Positions 7,724 through 16,486 of a stretch of DNA of 64,000 nucleotides are shown here, piece after piece. This stretch comes from an uncultured Collinsella sp. (GTDB lineage: Bacteria > Actinomycetota > Coriobacteriia > Coriobacteriales > Coriobacteriaceae): the NCBI GenBank assembly GCA_959028445.1, contig CAUFRY010000007.1, positions 1-64,000 on the forward strand, given 5' to 3'. The notes below the pieces were generated by a model that was given only the letters and a program-made list of their open reading frames with translations, did not search any database and was not told where the DNA came from. The number at the start of each line of letters is the position of its first letter. The stretch's first letter is position 1. The position numbers and the translations under genes were made by a program.

Positions 7724-8796
7724 AATTGGTTCAGGAAGCGCATATCGCCCGTCATCAACGTTCGCAGGTCGGGCAGGTCGTAGCGCAGTGCCGCGACGCG
7801 CTCGGCGCCAATACCAAAGGCGAAGCCGGTGTACTTCTCGGGGTCGATGCCGCAGTTGATCAGGACGTTGGGGTCGACCATGCCGCAGCCCAGGATCTCG
7901 ATCCAGCCGCTGTGCTTGCAGAAGTTGCAGCCCTTGCCGCCGCAGACGTGGCAGCTCACGTCCACCTCGCAAGAAGGCTCGGTGAAGGGGAAGAAATGCG
8001 GGCGGTAGCGCGTCTTGCGGTCCTCGCCAAACATGCACTTAACAAAGTAGTCGAGCGTGCCCTTAAGATCGCCAAAGGTGATACCCTCGTCGACGACCAG
8101 GCCCTCGATCTGGTTGAACTGCGGCAGGTGGCAGGCGTCGGCCGTGTCGGGACGGTAGACGGTGCCCGGGCAGATCATGTAGATGGGCGGCTTCTGCGAC
8201 TCCATGGTGTGGATCTGCACGCCCGAGGTCTGGGTGCGCAGCAGCACGTCGGACTCGCCGTGAGCGTGAGCCTCGGGATGCGCGACGCTGCCGGGGTTGT
8301 TGTCAACCACATAGAACGTGTCGCGAGCCGAGCGGCTCGGGTGATCCATGGGCGCGTTGAGCGCGGTGAAGTTGTAGTAGGAGGTATCGACCATGGGGCC
8401 GGACTCGACGGTGTAGCCGATGCCGCAGAAGATGTCCTCGGCCTCCTCGATGATCTGCTTGATCAGGTGCTGGTGACCGATCTGCGGACGGATGCCCGGC
8501 AGCGTGATGTCGACGGCCTCGTGCTCGAGTGCGTGCTTGAGGGTGGCGGCCTTCATCTCGGTGGTGCGCTCGTCGAGCATGCCCTCGATCAGCTGGCGCA
8601 TCTCGTTGGCGCGTTTGCCCATCATGGGACGATCCTCGGGGGCGAGCTTGCCCATCATGCGCATCAGGCCGGTGATACGGCCCTTGCGACCGAGCAGCTC
8701 AACGCGCGCAGCCTCGAGCTTGGCGGCGTCGTCGGCGCTAGTGACGAGCTCCTTGGCCTCTTCCTCGAGTTTGACCAGATCATCAATCAGACTCAT
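7720..8796 (-). CDS. pheS: phenylalanyl-tRNA synthetase alpha subunit
   Basis: The catalytic alpha subunit of PheRS, 358 residues from the ATG at 8796. Upstream in-frame codons belong to the T-box leader and are not protein. The N-terminal coiled coil (residues 1-90) precedes the class II core. Motif 2-like 'TSGVQIHTMESQKPP' and 'GTVYRPDTADACHLPQFNQIEG', and motif 3 'GFAFGIGAERVAALRY', are present. A Cys4 insert 'CHVCGGKGCNFC', usual in many Gram-positive PheS proteins, lies near residues 275-286. A purine-rich AAGGGA site precedes the start. Together with PheT it forms an alpha2beta2 enzyme. The stop codon lies within the outer stem of the folded element downstream. Confidence 0.97.
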   Translation of the reverse strand: MSLIDDLVKLEEEAKELVTSADDAAKLEAARVELLGRKGRITGLMRMMGKLAPEDRPMMGKRANEMRQLIEGMLDERTTEMKAATLKHALEHEAVDITLPGIRPQIGHQHLIKQIIEEAEDIFCGIGYTVESGPMVDTSYYNFTALNAPMDHPSRSARDTFYVVDNNPGSVAHPEAHAHGESDVLLRTQTSGVQIHTMESQKPPIYMICPGTVYRPDTADACHLPQFNQIEGLVVDEGITFGDLKGTLDYFVKCMFGEDRKTRYRPHFFPFTEPSCEVDVSCHVCGGKGCNFCKHSGWIEILGCGMVDPNVLINCGIDPEKYTGFAFGIGAERVAALRYDLPDLRTLMTGDMRFLNQF

Positions 8797-8880
8797 GTCT
8801 TCCCTTTCGTCTCTCGCGCATCCGCGCTCCGGGACGGCTGACGCCGCCCGATGTTGCGGATGCGCGGCCCGGTTCGGTAA

Positions 8881-9179
8881 CAAAAAAACCGCCCTCGGGC
8901 ATGTACATTGCCCAAGGACGGTTGAATTCCGCGGTACCACCTTGTTTGACCCGGCGGATGTCTGGCCCGCCGCGCCCACTCTGTGCCTCTTGTCGCGAGG
9001 CTCACGGCTTCCCTACTGGGACTTTGCTGCCACTGGCCGCGTGCCCGTTGAGGTCGCTGCTCGGGAGTGAACGCTTGGCCCTTGCCACCGCAGGAAGGCT
9101 TGCAGCCCATGACCTTCCCTCTCTTGCCGGCGACGCGGCGGGCAAAACCCTCTCCGTCAACGCATTGGGCTATAGGATA
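8881..9179 (-). promoter_or_regulatory. T-box leader (tRNA-Phe responsive) of pheST
   Basis: On the minus strand the leader holds the T-box sequence GTGGTACCGCGG (8929-8940), complementary to the acceptor end of uncharged tRNA. It is followed at once by a strong terminator hairpin ending in seven U residues (8882-8923). The stem-I region lies at about 9050-9160. A UUC codon in a purine-flanked context (9069-9071) is a reasonable Phe specifier. Expected action: uncharged tRNA-Phe stabilises the antiterminator and turns on pheST. A minus-strand -10 may be TATCCT at 9174-9179. Between this leader and the gene at 9301 I see nothing else. Confidence 0.88.
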
Positions 9180-9300
9180 ACACATTTCGCGAGCGCATCG
9201 CCGCGTTCCGTTTTATTCGCGCTGGGTACAAGGCAGGTAGCTGTGCAAACTGGCCGCGCACCCGCCTGCGGCGCTCGGCCTGCGAGATTAAGGATACGGT

Positions 9301-10884
9301 ATGGGAAAGAAACTCGATAAGAAGGCCAAGGCCGCCGTGGCAAAGGCCGCCAAGGGCGTCAAGGCCGCTAAAGTCGACAAGGCCGTCAAAAAGTTCCGCA
9401 AACTCGAGGGCAAGCTGTGGACTCGCGAGTACCTGCTCAAGATTGCCGAGTTCGATGGAGCGACGATTGCTCCTGCCAACGGCGCTGCCGCCCGTGCCGA
9501 CGCCATGGGCACGCTTGCCGGCGAGCATCACAAGCTGCTGACCAGCGAGAAGTCCGTTGAGCTCGTACGCTCGTTAGCGCGCGAGACGGTTGCAGGCGGA
9601 CACGTAGACGACCCGCAGCTGCTCGACGAGATTCGCGTGCTCGGCCGCGACCAGCGCGAGGCAAGCGTTATTCCTACCGAGGAGGCCGAGGCCTGGACCA
9701 GGCTCACCTGCGAGGCCGACGCCGTGTGGCACAAGGCCAAGACGGCCAACGACTGGGCGAGCTTTGAGCCCTATGTGGATAGAATCGTCGCCCAACTTAA
9801 GCATCAGGCCGAACTCATGGACCCCAAGCGCGACCCATACGACGTTTGGCTCGACCAGTACGAGCGCGGCCTTTCTGCCGAGAGCTTCGATGCGTTTTGC
9901 GATGAGGTCAAGGCGACGGTCGTGCCGCTCGTGCACGCCATCGGCGAGCGCGGCCAGCAGCCCGCTGCCGACTTTTTGCACGCCCGCGTGCCCGAGGCCG
10001 CCCAGCGCGCCATGAGCTTCGACCTGATGAAGCTCGTCGGCCTGAACCTGGACGACACCACGCTTGCCTTTACCGAGCACCCGTTTAGCGAGGGCTTTGC
10101 CGTGGGTGACGCGCGCATCGCGACACACATCTACGAGGACGATTGCATCTCCAACGTCTACAGCATCATCCACGAGGCGGGGCACACTATGTACGAGCTG
10201 GGCGTCAATCCCGCCTATGCGCGCACCTGCCTGGAGGGCGGCACCTCCATGGGCATCCACGAGAGCCAGAGCCGCTTCTTTGAGAACACCGTGGGCCGCA
10301 GCCGTGCCTTTATGGGACCGCTGCTCGAGGTGCTGCGCCGCCACGCACCCGAGGTCTACGGCGACGTCGACGAGGACACGCTCTACCACGCCGTGAACAT
10401 CGCGCAGCCTTCGCTGATCCGCACCGAGGCTGACGAGCTCACCTACCCGCTGCATATTATGGTGCGCTACCAGATCGAGCGCATGCTGTTTGCCGGCGAG
10501 GCCACGGCCAAGGACATCCCCGCGCTTTGGAACCGCTTCATGGATGAGTACCTGGGCATTCCCGTTCCCGACGACACGCACGGCTGCCTACAGGATACGC
10601 ACTGGAGCGGCGGCTCGTTTGGCTACTTCCCCACCTATGCGCTGGGCAGTGCCTACGATGCCATGTTTGTGCCGGCCATGTGCCGCGACGGTGTCGACCT
10701 CAACGGCGCCTGTGCGAGCGGCGACCTGACACCCGTCCGCGCCTGGCTGGGCGAGCACATTTGGCAGTGGGGCCGCGCCAAGGACGCGCCGGAGCTCATC
10801 AAGGGCGCGTGCGGCATGGCGTTCGATGCCCGCTACTACTGCAGCTACCTGCAGGACAAGTTCACCACGCTGTACGAGCTGTAA
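9301..10884 (+). CDS. M32 family metallocarboxypeptidase
   Basis: A 527-residue cytosolic carboxypeptidase of the thermostable carboxypeptidase 1 (Taq) family, which releases C-terminal amino acids from peptides with broad specificity except Pro. The zinc motif HEAGH is at residues 291-295. The third ligand lies in the HESQSR motif (Glu321), both diagnostic of M32. Residues 1-40 are unusually rich in Lys and Ala (39 residues with about 14 Lys), an extension ahead of the normal 'LEGKLWTREYLL' start of the domain. It resembles a histone-H1-like tail. The ATG at 9301 has AAGGA six bases upstream. It is monocistronic and convergent with glmM, with a shared terminator between them. Confidence 0.9.
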   Translation: MGKKLDKKAKAAVAKAAKGVKAAKVDKAVKKFRKLEGKLWTREYLLKIAEFDGATIAPANGAAARADAMGTLAGEHHKLLTSEKSVELVRSLARETVAGGHVDDPQLLDEIRVLGRDQREASVIPTEEAEAWTRLTCEADAVWHKAKTANDWASFEPYVDRIVAQLKHQAELMDPKRDPYDVWLDQYERGLSAESFDAFCDEVKATVVPLVHAIGERGQQPAADFLHARVPEAAQRAMSFDLMKLVGLNLDDTTLAFTEHPFSEGFAVGDARIATHIYEDDCISNVYSIIHEAGHTMYELGVNPAYARTCLEGGTSMGIHESQSRFFENTVGRSRAFMGPLLEVLRRHAPEVYGDVDEDTLYHAVNIAQPSLIRTEADELTYPLHIMVRYQIERMLFAGEATAKDIPALWNRFMDEYLGIPVPDDTHGCLQDTHWSGGSFGYFPTYALGSAYDAMFVPAMCRDGVDLNGACASGDLTPVRAWLGEHIWQWGRAKDAPELIKGACGMAFDARYYCSYLQDKFTTLYEL

Positions 10885-10907
10885 GGCATAACCGACACGC
10901 CAACGCA

Positions 10908-10944
10908 AAGGGGACGCCGCGGAACCAATCCGCGGCGCCCCCTT
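10908..10944. terminator. bidirectional terminator between M32 peptidase and glmM
   Basis: A GC-rich stem of about 15 bp (GACGCCGCGGA with TCCGCGGCGCCCC) flanked by AAAGG and CCTTT. It lies between two convergent genes, so it can stop transcription both ways. Confidence 0.75.
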
Positions 10945-10952
10945 TCCACCTA

Positions 10953-10981
10953 GTTGTTTAAGAACGTCCCCAATGACTACC
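10953..10981. repeat. GGGGACGTTCTT repeat, single arm
   Basis: TTTAAGAACGTCCCCAATGA here recurs almost exactly at 39391-39446, where both arms are present as an inverted repeat. It looks like a half copy of the same REP-like palindrome. Confidence 0.55.
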
Positions 10982-12313
10982 TTACAGAGCTTCCAGCGCG
11001 GCGGCGATGCGCTTCATGGCGGCATCGGCAGATGCTTGGTCGGGCGCCTCGGCCAGCACGCGGATAACCGACTCGGTTCCGCTCTTGCGCACGAGCACGC
11101 GGCCCTCGCCTGCCAGCGCAGCCTCGGCCTCGGCGATGGCGTTCTGCACGCCCATGTTCTCGAGCGCGGCATCCTTGTCCGCCACGCGCACGGCCACCTG
11201 CGCCTGCGGCAGCAACTTGCACGGAGCCGTGAGCTGCGAGAGCGTCTCGCGCTCGGCACGAATCACTTCCATCACGCGCAGCGAAGTCATAATGCCGTCG
11301 CCCGTGCGCTCGATATCGCCAAAGATCGTATGGCCCGTCTGCTCGCCGCCCAGGCTGTAGCCGCCCTCGCGCATCTTGGCATACACGTGACGGTCGCCCA
11401 CGCCGCTGGTCACGGCGCTCAGACCGGCAAGCTCCAACGACTTGATCAGGCCAAAGTTGCTGGCAATCGTCGGCACCACGGTACCGCCCGAAAGGCGACC
11501 GTGCTTGTTCAGATACACGCCGCACACGTACAGGATCTGGTCGCCGTCTACCACGCGACCGCGCTCATCCACGGCCAGGCAGCGGTCGGCATCGCCATCG
11601 TAGGCAAAACCCACGTCCAGGCCCTGCTCCACCACATGGCGCTGCAGACGCTCCATATGCGTGGAGCCGCAGTCAACGTTGATGTTAAAGCCATCGGGCG
11701 CGGCATTGATCACGCGCACGTCGGCACCGAGCGCGTCAAACACCGGCTTGGCCACCGAGGAAGCCGAGCCGTTGGCGCAGTCGATACCGATCTTGACGCC
11801 CTGCAGCGAAAAGTTCGCACTTGCAATGAGCGAAGCAATGTAGCGGTTGCGGCCCTGCATGTAGTCCACCGTGGCACCGATGTGGTTGCCCGTGGCCAAC
11901 GGAACTTCGCTCTTGCCATCGATGTAGTCCTCGATGAGCTCCAGTACGTCCTCGTCCATCTTAAAACCGTCGCTATTGACGAGCTTAATGCCGTTATCGC
12001 AAAACGGGTTGTGGCTCGCGCTGATCATGATGCCGCAATCGAAGCAGCCCTCCACGGTCTGATGCGCCACGCCCGGCGTCGGGATCACGTGCAGCATATA
12101 AGCGTCCGCACCGCTCGCGACCAGACCGCTCACCAGCGCCGCCTCGAACATATAACTCGAGCGACGTGTGTCCTTGCCCACGATAACGCGCGCCTTAGCA
12201 CTGCGGTTGGCGCCGTAATACCAGCCCACAAAACGGCCAATCTTATAAGCGTGCTCTACCGTCAGCCCAACGTTGGCCTCGCCGCGAAAGCCGTCGGTGC
12301 CAAAGTACTTCAT
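10982..12313 (-). CDS. glmM: phosphoglucosamine mutase
   Basis: A 443-residue enzyme that converts glucosamine-6-phosphate to glucosamine-1-phosphate on the way to UDP-GlcNAc for peptidoglycan. It begins 'MKYFGTDGFRG', the classic GlmM start. The phosphoserine loop ISASHNP places the catalytic Ser at residue 100. The Mg-binding loop is DGDADR. The sugar-recognition segment is GGEQTGH, and the phosphate-binding C-terminal motif is 'VRKSGTESVIRV'. Length is normal. The ATG at 12313 follows a GGAGAG site. It lies downstream of the DUF4012 gene, separated by a hairpin. A role in wall precursor synthesis is certain from family knowledge. Confidence 0.97.
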   Translation of the reverse strand: MKYFGTDGFRGEANVGLTVEHAYKIGRFVGWYYGANRSAKARVIVGKDTRRSSYMFEAALVSGLVASGADAYMLHVIPTPGVAHQTVEGCFDCGIMISASHNPFCDNGIKLVNSDGFKMDEDVLELIEDYIDGKSEVPLATGNHIGATVDYMQGRNRYIASLIASANFSLQGVKIGIDCANGSASSVAKPVFDALGADVRVINAAPDGFNINVDCGSTHMERLQRHVVEQGLDVGFAYDGDADRCLAVDERGRVVDGDQILYVCGVYLNKHGRLSGGTVVPTIASNFGLIKSLELAGLSAVTSGVGDRHVYAKMREGGYSLGGEQTGHTIFGDIERTGDGIMTSLRVMEVIRAERETLSQLTAPCKLLPQAQVAVRVADKDAALENMGVQNAIAEAEAALAGEGRVLVRKSGTESVIRVLAEAPDQASADAAMKRIAAALEAL

Positions 12314-12325
12314 GCGCTCTCCTTA

Positions 12326-12359
12326 CAAAATAGGGGCGAACAGATTGCCTGTCCGCCCC
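12326..12359 (-). terminator. terminator after the DUF4012 gene
   Basis: GGGGCGGACAG pairs with CTGTTCGCCCC (12333-12359) and a U-rich stretch follows on the minus strand. It separates the DUF4012 gene from glmM, and part of the stem also overlaps the glmM promoter region. Confidence 0.6.
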
Positions 12360-12396
12360 AAAATGGTACTCGATTATCTGCGCTACCAGAAAAACC

Positions 12397-14709
12397 CTAC
12401 GCCGACGCGCTGTCGCGAGCCGCCTGGCATGTAGGGGTCTGACGCAGCGTAAGCGGCTTGTCCCCCGCCTCGGCCGACGTGGTCAGCGTATACGTGATCG
12501 TCGTCGTCTCGCCAGCATGCAGGTCAACGGTGCCCGAATAGAAGGGGATTCCATGCCACGTAGCGGCGCCAAGACCAAACTGGGTGCCCTCGACGGTCAG
12601 ATCAGTAATGTTGCCGCCCGTCGGGGCAAACAGTGAGACATTCAGACGCTCGTCGTCACGCGCGGCATCGGGTGCGCTCGCCGCAACGTAGTCGGGCAGC
12701 TTGCCAGCCTCCTCCTGCGTCATGATGTTCGTCAGGGTAACGGTGATGCGATAGGAGCACGTGCCGTCACCGTTCTTGATGCCCTGACCAATCTGAGTGT
12801 CGGCGTTCAGATACCAGTCGAGCTTGGAGAAGCTCAGGTTGTTAAAGTAAACGCCGGCAACGGGATCGGCACTCGGATCTTCCGGATCGGGCAGCGAAGC
12901 GTCAATGCCTGTCTCTTTGATGGCATTCTGCTCATCATCGTTTCTCATCCACGCGATCAGGCGGCCCTCTTCGGCACCGCGCTCAACGGCGCTGACAAGC
13001 TTCGTAACATCGACATCGCCGATACCGCCAAGGATCTTGTCGAAGGCAGCGCTGGCGACGGATGCAAAGATGCCGTCCGACTCCTCGACCGGATAGTTCC
13101 AGTACACATCGTGCATGAGGACCTTTGCGGCGTTGGTGCCGTCGACAACCGTTCCGTCGGGCAGCGAGACATTACCGACCAGGCCCAGCAGATACTGCAG
13201 GAACACCGGGTCGATACCGATGACGCCATCAACGTCCTGTCCATACTGGGACTTCCACAGCGCGGCGACACGCTGCGAGTTGCGGGGCCAATCAGGCGAA
13301 TAGGTATTGCCCGAGTTGTACAGGTTACTGTGGTTGCCGAACAGCGCCTCATCCTCTTCGTCGACGCTCTCGACTGCCTCATCCTCACTGAGTCCAATGC
13401 GGGGAACAAACTCGCCAATCGACATCTGGCCGTCAGTGACCGAAATCAGGCCCTGCGAACCGCCAAAGCCGCCGCAAGCACGAATCTCGACGTTGTTCAT
13501 GGCGTACACAAGGTAGTTGCGCGTCTGGCCGTTGGCGCCGAGCATCTGGGGAAGGACGGGGGCGACCTTCTCCGCCGCGTCAACCGCGCCGTTGAGGGTG
13601 GCAAAGCCGTCCTTGGCCTTATCGACCAGCTCGGTCACCTGGGAAATATGAGTATCGCCAATGCCCTGGACCTTCTCGTTGGCGCTCTTGAACACCTTCG
13701 AGCTGCTGGAAAGCGAATCGGCGACCGCCTGCAGCGCGGACACGTTAATCATGCCGTCCTGGAACAGCTTGCCGGGCGTAGCCTGCGAAAGGTTATCGGC
13801 CATGGGAACCAGCGCATTGCTCGAGACATCGGACAGGGCGTCAATCATGGTGCGGGCCGCATTGATATCGCTGCCATACACCGGGATAAACGAAGCCGCC
13901 GTCCACAGCGGGCTCGAGGTCTCCGCCTTCATGCTGTTACAGAGCTCATCGATCTTCTTCGCGTCGTCAGGCAGCGTCGAAAAATCGCCCGACGTGACCT
14001 TGTCCTTAAGGCCACCGACGATCTCGACAGCCTCCTTCGCTTCGCTCTTTACGGTCTTTGCCGAGTTAAGCAGCATAAAGCCGCTTGCGCCAAGCGCAAC
14101 GAGAAGCACCGCGACTACAGCGGCAATAATGGCGCCGGTGTGACGCTTTTTGCGCTCGCCCTTGCGATGGCGATGACGGACCAGACCGTCAGAGGTCGAA
14201 CTCGACGAAGCATCGCTACCGTAGTTCAAGCCAAAATCGTAATAATCTTCCTTGGAACCCGAGCCCGCAAACTCGGTACCGCTATCATCCAGGCGGGCGA
14301 ACGTGCCTGTCTCGGAGGCGCCGGTGTAAATCGTGCCGAGGTTACCCGTAAGCCCCGCGCCACCGGCAGAGGAAGTATTGTTGTCGGCCTTGCCGGCATT
14401 AACGTTGCCGGCGCCATTCGCGGCGTTGGCAGCACCTGCGTTGTTCGCAGGTACCGAAGGAGCCCCGCTCGGCTGCGACGCAGAGGTTGCACCGCCCGCA
14501 AAGACATTTCCTCTTGCACGGCCGGTCTTTTTTGCCTTTTGAGACTGCTCGTACAGAGCGGTAAACATCGCCGTCTCGCCCGGGGACACGCGCTTACCGG
14601 AACCGCCCTGTCCAGCGCCGCCCGGCGTGCCGGCCTTACCAGCCCCGTTCGGACGCGGCGGAACTGCAGGGCGGCCGCTATCGCTGCCCTTAAAGTGATT
14701 ACCAGCCAT
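12397..14709 (-). CDS. DUF4012 domain protein, membrane-anchored
   Basis: A 770-residue protein of a family found mostly in Actinobacteria and Chloroflexi, function unproven. Residues 1-175 are low-complexity (Gly, Ala, Ser, Asn rich) and presumably cytoplasmic. A basic stretch 'RHRHRKGERKKRH' precedes a single membrane helix at about 191-214. The rest is extracellular. The DUF4012 core is clear at 'RNYLVYAMNNVEIRACGGFGG', matching the family pattern of 'NNAELRATGGF'. The ATG at 14709 has GCGAGGA upstream and is preferred over the more distal start at 14736. The gene stands alone, between an EamA gene and glmM. A cell-envelope role, perhaps in polymer attachment, is only a guess from the family's usual company. 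Confidence 0.82.
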   Translation of the reverse strand: MAGNHFKGSDSGRPAVPPRPNGAGKAGTPGGAGQGGSGKRVSPGETAMFTALYEQSQKAKKTGRARGNVFAGGATSASQPSGAPSVPANNAGAANAANGAGNVNAGKADNNTSSAGGAGLTGNLGTIYTGASETGTFARLDDSGTEFAGSGSKEDYYDFGLNYGSDASSSSTSDGLVRHRHRKGERKKRHTGAIIAAVVAVLLVALGASGFMLLNSAKTVKSEAKEAVEIVGGLKDKVTSGDFSTLPDDAKKIDELCNSMKAETSSPLWTAASFIPVYGSDINAARTMIDALSDVSSNALVPMADNLSQATPGKLFQDGMINVSALQAVADSLSSSSKVFKSANEKVQGIGDTHISQVTELVDKAKDGFATLNGAVDAAEKVAPVLPQMLGANGQTRNYLVYAMNNVEIRACGGFGGSQGLISVTDGQMSIGEFVPRIGLSEDEAVESVDEEDEALFGNHSNLYNSGNTYSPDWPRNSQRVAALWKSQYGQDVDGVIGIDPVFLQYLLGLVGNVSLPDGTVVDGTNAAKVLMHDVYWNYPVEESDGIFASVASAAFDKILGGIGDVDVTKLVSAVERGAEEGRLIAWMRNDDEQNAIKETGIDASLPDPEDPSADPVAGVYFNNLSFSKLDWYLNADTQIGQGIKNGDGTCSYRITVTLTNIMTQEEAGKLPDYVAASAPDAARDDERLNVSLFAPTGGNITDLTVEGTQFGLGAATWHGIPFYSGTVDLHAGETTTITYTLTTSAEAGDKPLTLRQTPTCQAARDSASA

Positions 14710-14858
14710 AAAGAAATCCTCGCAATTGAGTCGCAATGAAAAAGTCCATAACGTTACTAGTTTATGGCATTTTGAGCATCGACAGCTAAACTCCAGACAC
14801 GGACATCAATTGGCGAAAATGCGGCACAACACCTTTTCCGTCTTGGCGGCGGCGCTAG

Positions 14859-15881
14859 CTACACCGTGAGGAACATCATCACGATGATCATGACAAAGCC
14901 GATAAGGTCGGTCGGCAAAAACACCGTCCCCAGCATAACGGCACTGGTGATGGTCGCCGAAACCGGCTCCACAGTTCCGATGAGGCTCGCGCGCACCGAG
15001 CCGATGTCCTTAACGCCCTGCATATAAAGCATGTAAGCAAAAAACGAGCCGATAACCACGAACACCGCGAGCGCCTCGATGCCGGCAGCGTCGAGCGCCG
15101 GCATATGCGCCCAGGGCTGCACGAAGACGCACGAGACCACGCCCGCCGTGAGCATTGCCGAGCCCGTGACGATGGGGCTGCCGTATTCGGGCAGGATCTT
15201 GGCGGGAATCACCGCCATACACGCGGCGCTGACCGCACACATAAGACCTGCTGCCAGGCCAAGCGGCGAGATATTCAGGCTGGTGGGGTCGCCGCCGGTG
15301 GCGATTAAAAAGGTTCCACCCAGAGCCAGGCCAATGCCGATGACTTCGCGAGTACGCGGCATGCGGCGATCGGTCACGCAGGCGTAGCCCATGATGATAA
15401 CGAGCTGCAGGCACTGGAGCACCGTCGCGGTTCCGGCGTTCGTCAGGCGCACGGCCGAAAGATAGCAAAACTGGTTGAACAGCAGGCCAAAAGCGGTAAA
15501 GAGCAGCAGCTGCTTGCGATCAGCGGGCGTCATCCAAAGCTTGACCAGGCGTGCGCGGTCGCGCGTGACAACCACAGCCATAAAGAGCAGGCCGGCGAGA
15601 ATCTGACGCACGCTCATAAGCCACAGCGTATCGACATGGTAGGTATCGAACAAAAAACTCGCGCTGGTGCCCGAGAAGCCCCAAAACGAACCGCCCACCA
15701 GCGTAGCCAAGACGCCCGTGATCATCTTGCGCGTCGAAGCGCTGTTCAGGCGGTCGCGCCATGCGCGACGGGTGTTGCGGCTGAGCTCGTCGGTGCCCTC
15801 GGGCACATCAATGTTCGATATATCGGTCATCGGCACCGAAGCCCCTGCGCCTTCGACCTGCTCGACACACTCTTTGCTCAT
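14859..15881 (-). CDS. EamA/DMT-family transporter
   Basis: A 340-residue drug/metabolite transporter with an unusual 55-residue soluble N-terminus followed by ten hydrophobic helices, arranged as two EamA halves. Each half ends in the typical motif: 'LTNAGTATVLQCLQLVIIMGYA' in the first and 'VRASLIGTVEPVSATITSAVMLG' in the second. Members export amino acids or other small metabolites. The substrate cannot be read from sequence. The start has GGGGGAG four bases before the ATG. A second EamA gene lies at 47910-48992. Monocistronic, minus strand, with no clear terminator. Confidence 0.85.
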   Translation of the reverse strand: MSKECVEQVEGAGASVPMTDISNIDVPEGTDELSRNTRRAWRDRLNSASTRKMITGVLATLVGGSFWGFSGTSASFLFDTYHVDTLWLMSVRQILAGLLFMAVVVTRDRARLVKLWMTPADRKQLLLFTAFGLLFNQFCYLSAVRLTNAGTATVLQCLQLVIIMGYACVTDRRMPRTREVIGIGLALGGTFLIATGGDPTSLNISPLGLAAGLMCAVSAACMAVIPAKILPEYGSPIVTGSAMLTAGVVSCVFVQPWAHMPALDAAGIEALAVFVVIGSFFAYMLYMQGVKDIGSVRASLIGTVEPVSATITSAVMLGTVFLPTDLIGFVMIIVMMFLTV

Positions 15882-16111
15882 TCCACTCCCCCGAAACAGC
15901 CTGGAAACAATTCGGCTTACCTTACCACGGCAAAGTCACCAGCTGGAGGCTTGTCCGTTTATCGGTAGGACAATTCCGCAGGCGTCTTTCCATAGCTCGA
16001 TACCGCAATGGCCTTGCATTATGCGACAGCCAAATCGCGGCAGCAGGCTCTTTTGAAATGGATACGACAAAGCCCCGAATTCCACAATGTAAGCGATTTT
16101 TAAAAATGTTC

Positions 16112-16140
16112 TTGCCACCGAGTTCAGGCTCCGTTATATT
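16112..16140 (+). promoter_or_regulatory. promoter of the tRNA-Val gene
   Basis: TTGCCA (16112-16117), a 17-base spacer and TATATT (16135-16140) form a near-consensus promoter. The mature tRNA begins 30 bases further on. Nothing else was seen in 15882-16111. Confidence 0.75.
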
Positions 16141-16169
16141 ATCCCTTGCGCACTTGCGCACCCTTGATC

Positions 16170-16244
16170 GGGCGTTTAGCTCAGGGGGAGAGCGCTTCCC
16201 TGACACGGAAGAGGTCAGAAGTTCAAATCTTCTAACGCCCACCA
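16170..16244 (+). tRNA. tRNA-Val (GAC anticodon)
   Basis: A 75-base cloverleaf with CCA encoded. The acceptor GGGCGTT pairs with AACGCCC, the D-arm is AGCTC-AGGGGG-GAGC, and the anticodon arm CTTCC-CTGACAC-GGAAG gives anticodon GAC at 16202-16204. The T-arm TCAGA-AGTTCAAAT-CTTCT is standard. It reads GUC and GUU Val codons. Confidence 0.96.
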
Positions 16245-16252
16245 AATGTTCG

Positions 16253-16289
16253 CAGCTCAGAGGCTATGTCCTCTGGGCTGTTTTGTTTT
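16253..16289 (+). terminator. terminator of the tRNA-Val gene
   Basis: AGCTCAGAGG pairs with CCTCTGGGCT and is followed by TTTTGTTTT, a normal rho-independent terminator eight bases after the tRNA 3' end. The stretch from here to 16486 holds no gene that I can see. Confidence 0.85.
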
Positions 16290-16486
16290 ATGTCGCCAAA
16301 TCAGCTGGCAGCTCCAACCGCCCAAGCAACCACCCTGCCCATACACAAAACCGCGTCAACAGCCACCGAGGCCGAGGCCAACGCGTCTCGAACCCATCCG
16401 CACCGCAACTTCTCAGCAAAACGCCGCGATGTCTGCGCCCTGCGGTATCCTTGAGCCACTTACACCTGCAGCACCAAGGAGCCACC

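Noticed and set aside
8797..8979. N-terminal extension of pheS to 8979
   Set aside because: This frame is the T-box terminator region; the real PheS N-terminus (MSLIDDLVKLEEE) starts at 8796 with its own ribosome-binding site.
16058..16486. N-terminal extension of the DUF5710 protein
   Set aside because: The frame runs through the tRNA-Val gene and its terminator, and the DUF5710 domain begins right at 16487.
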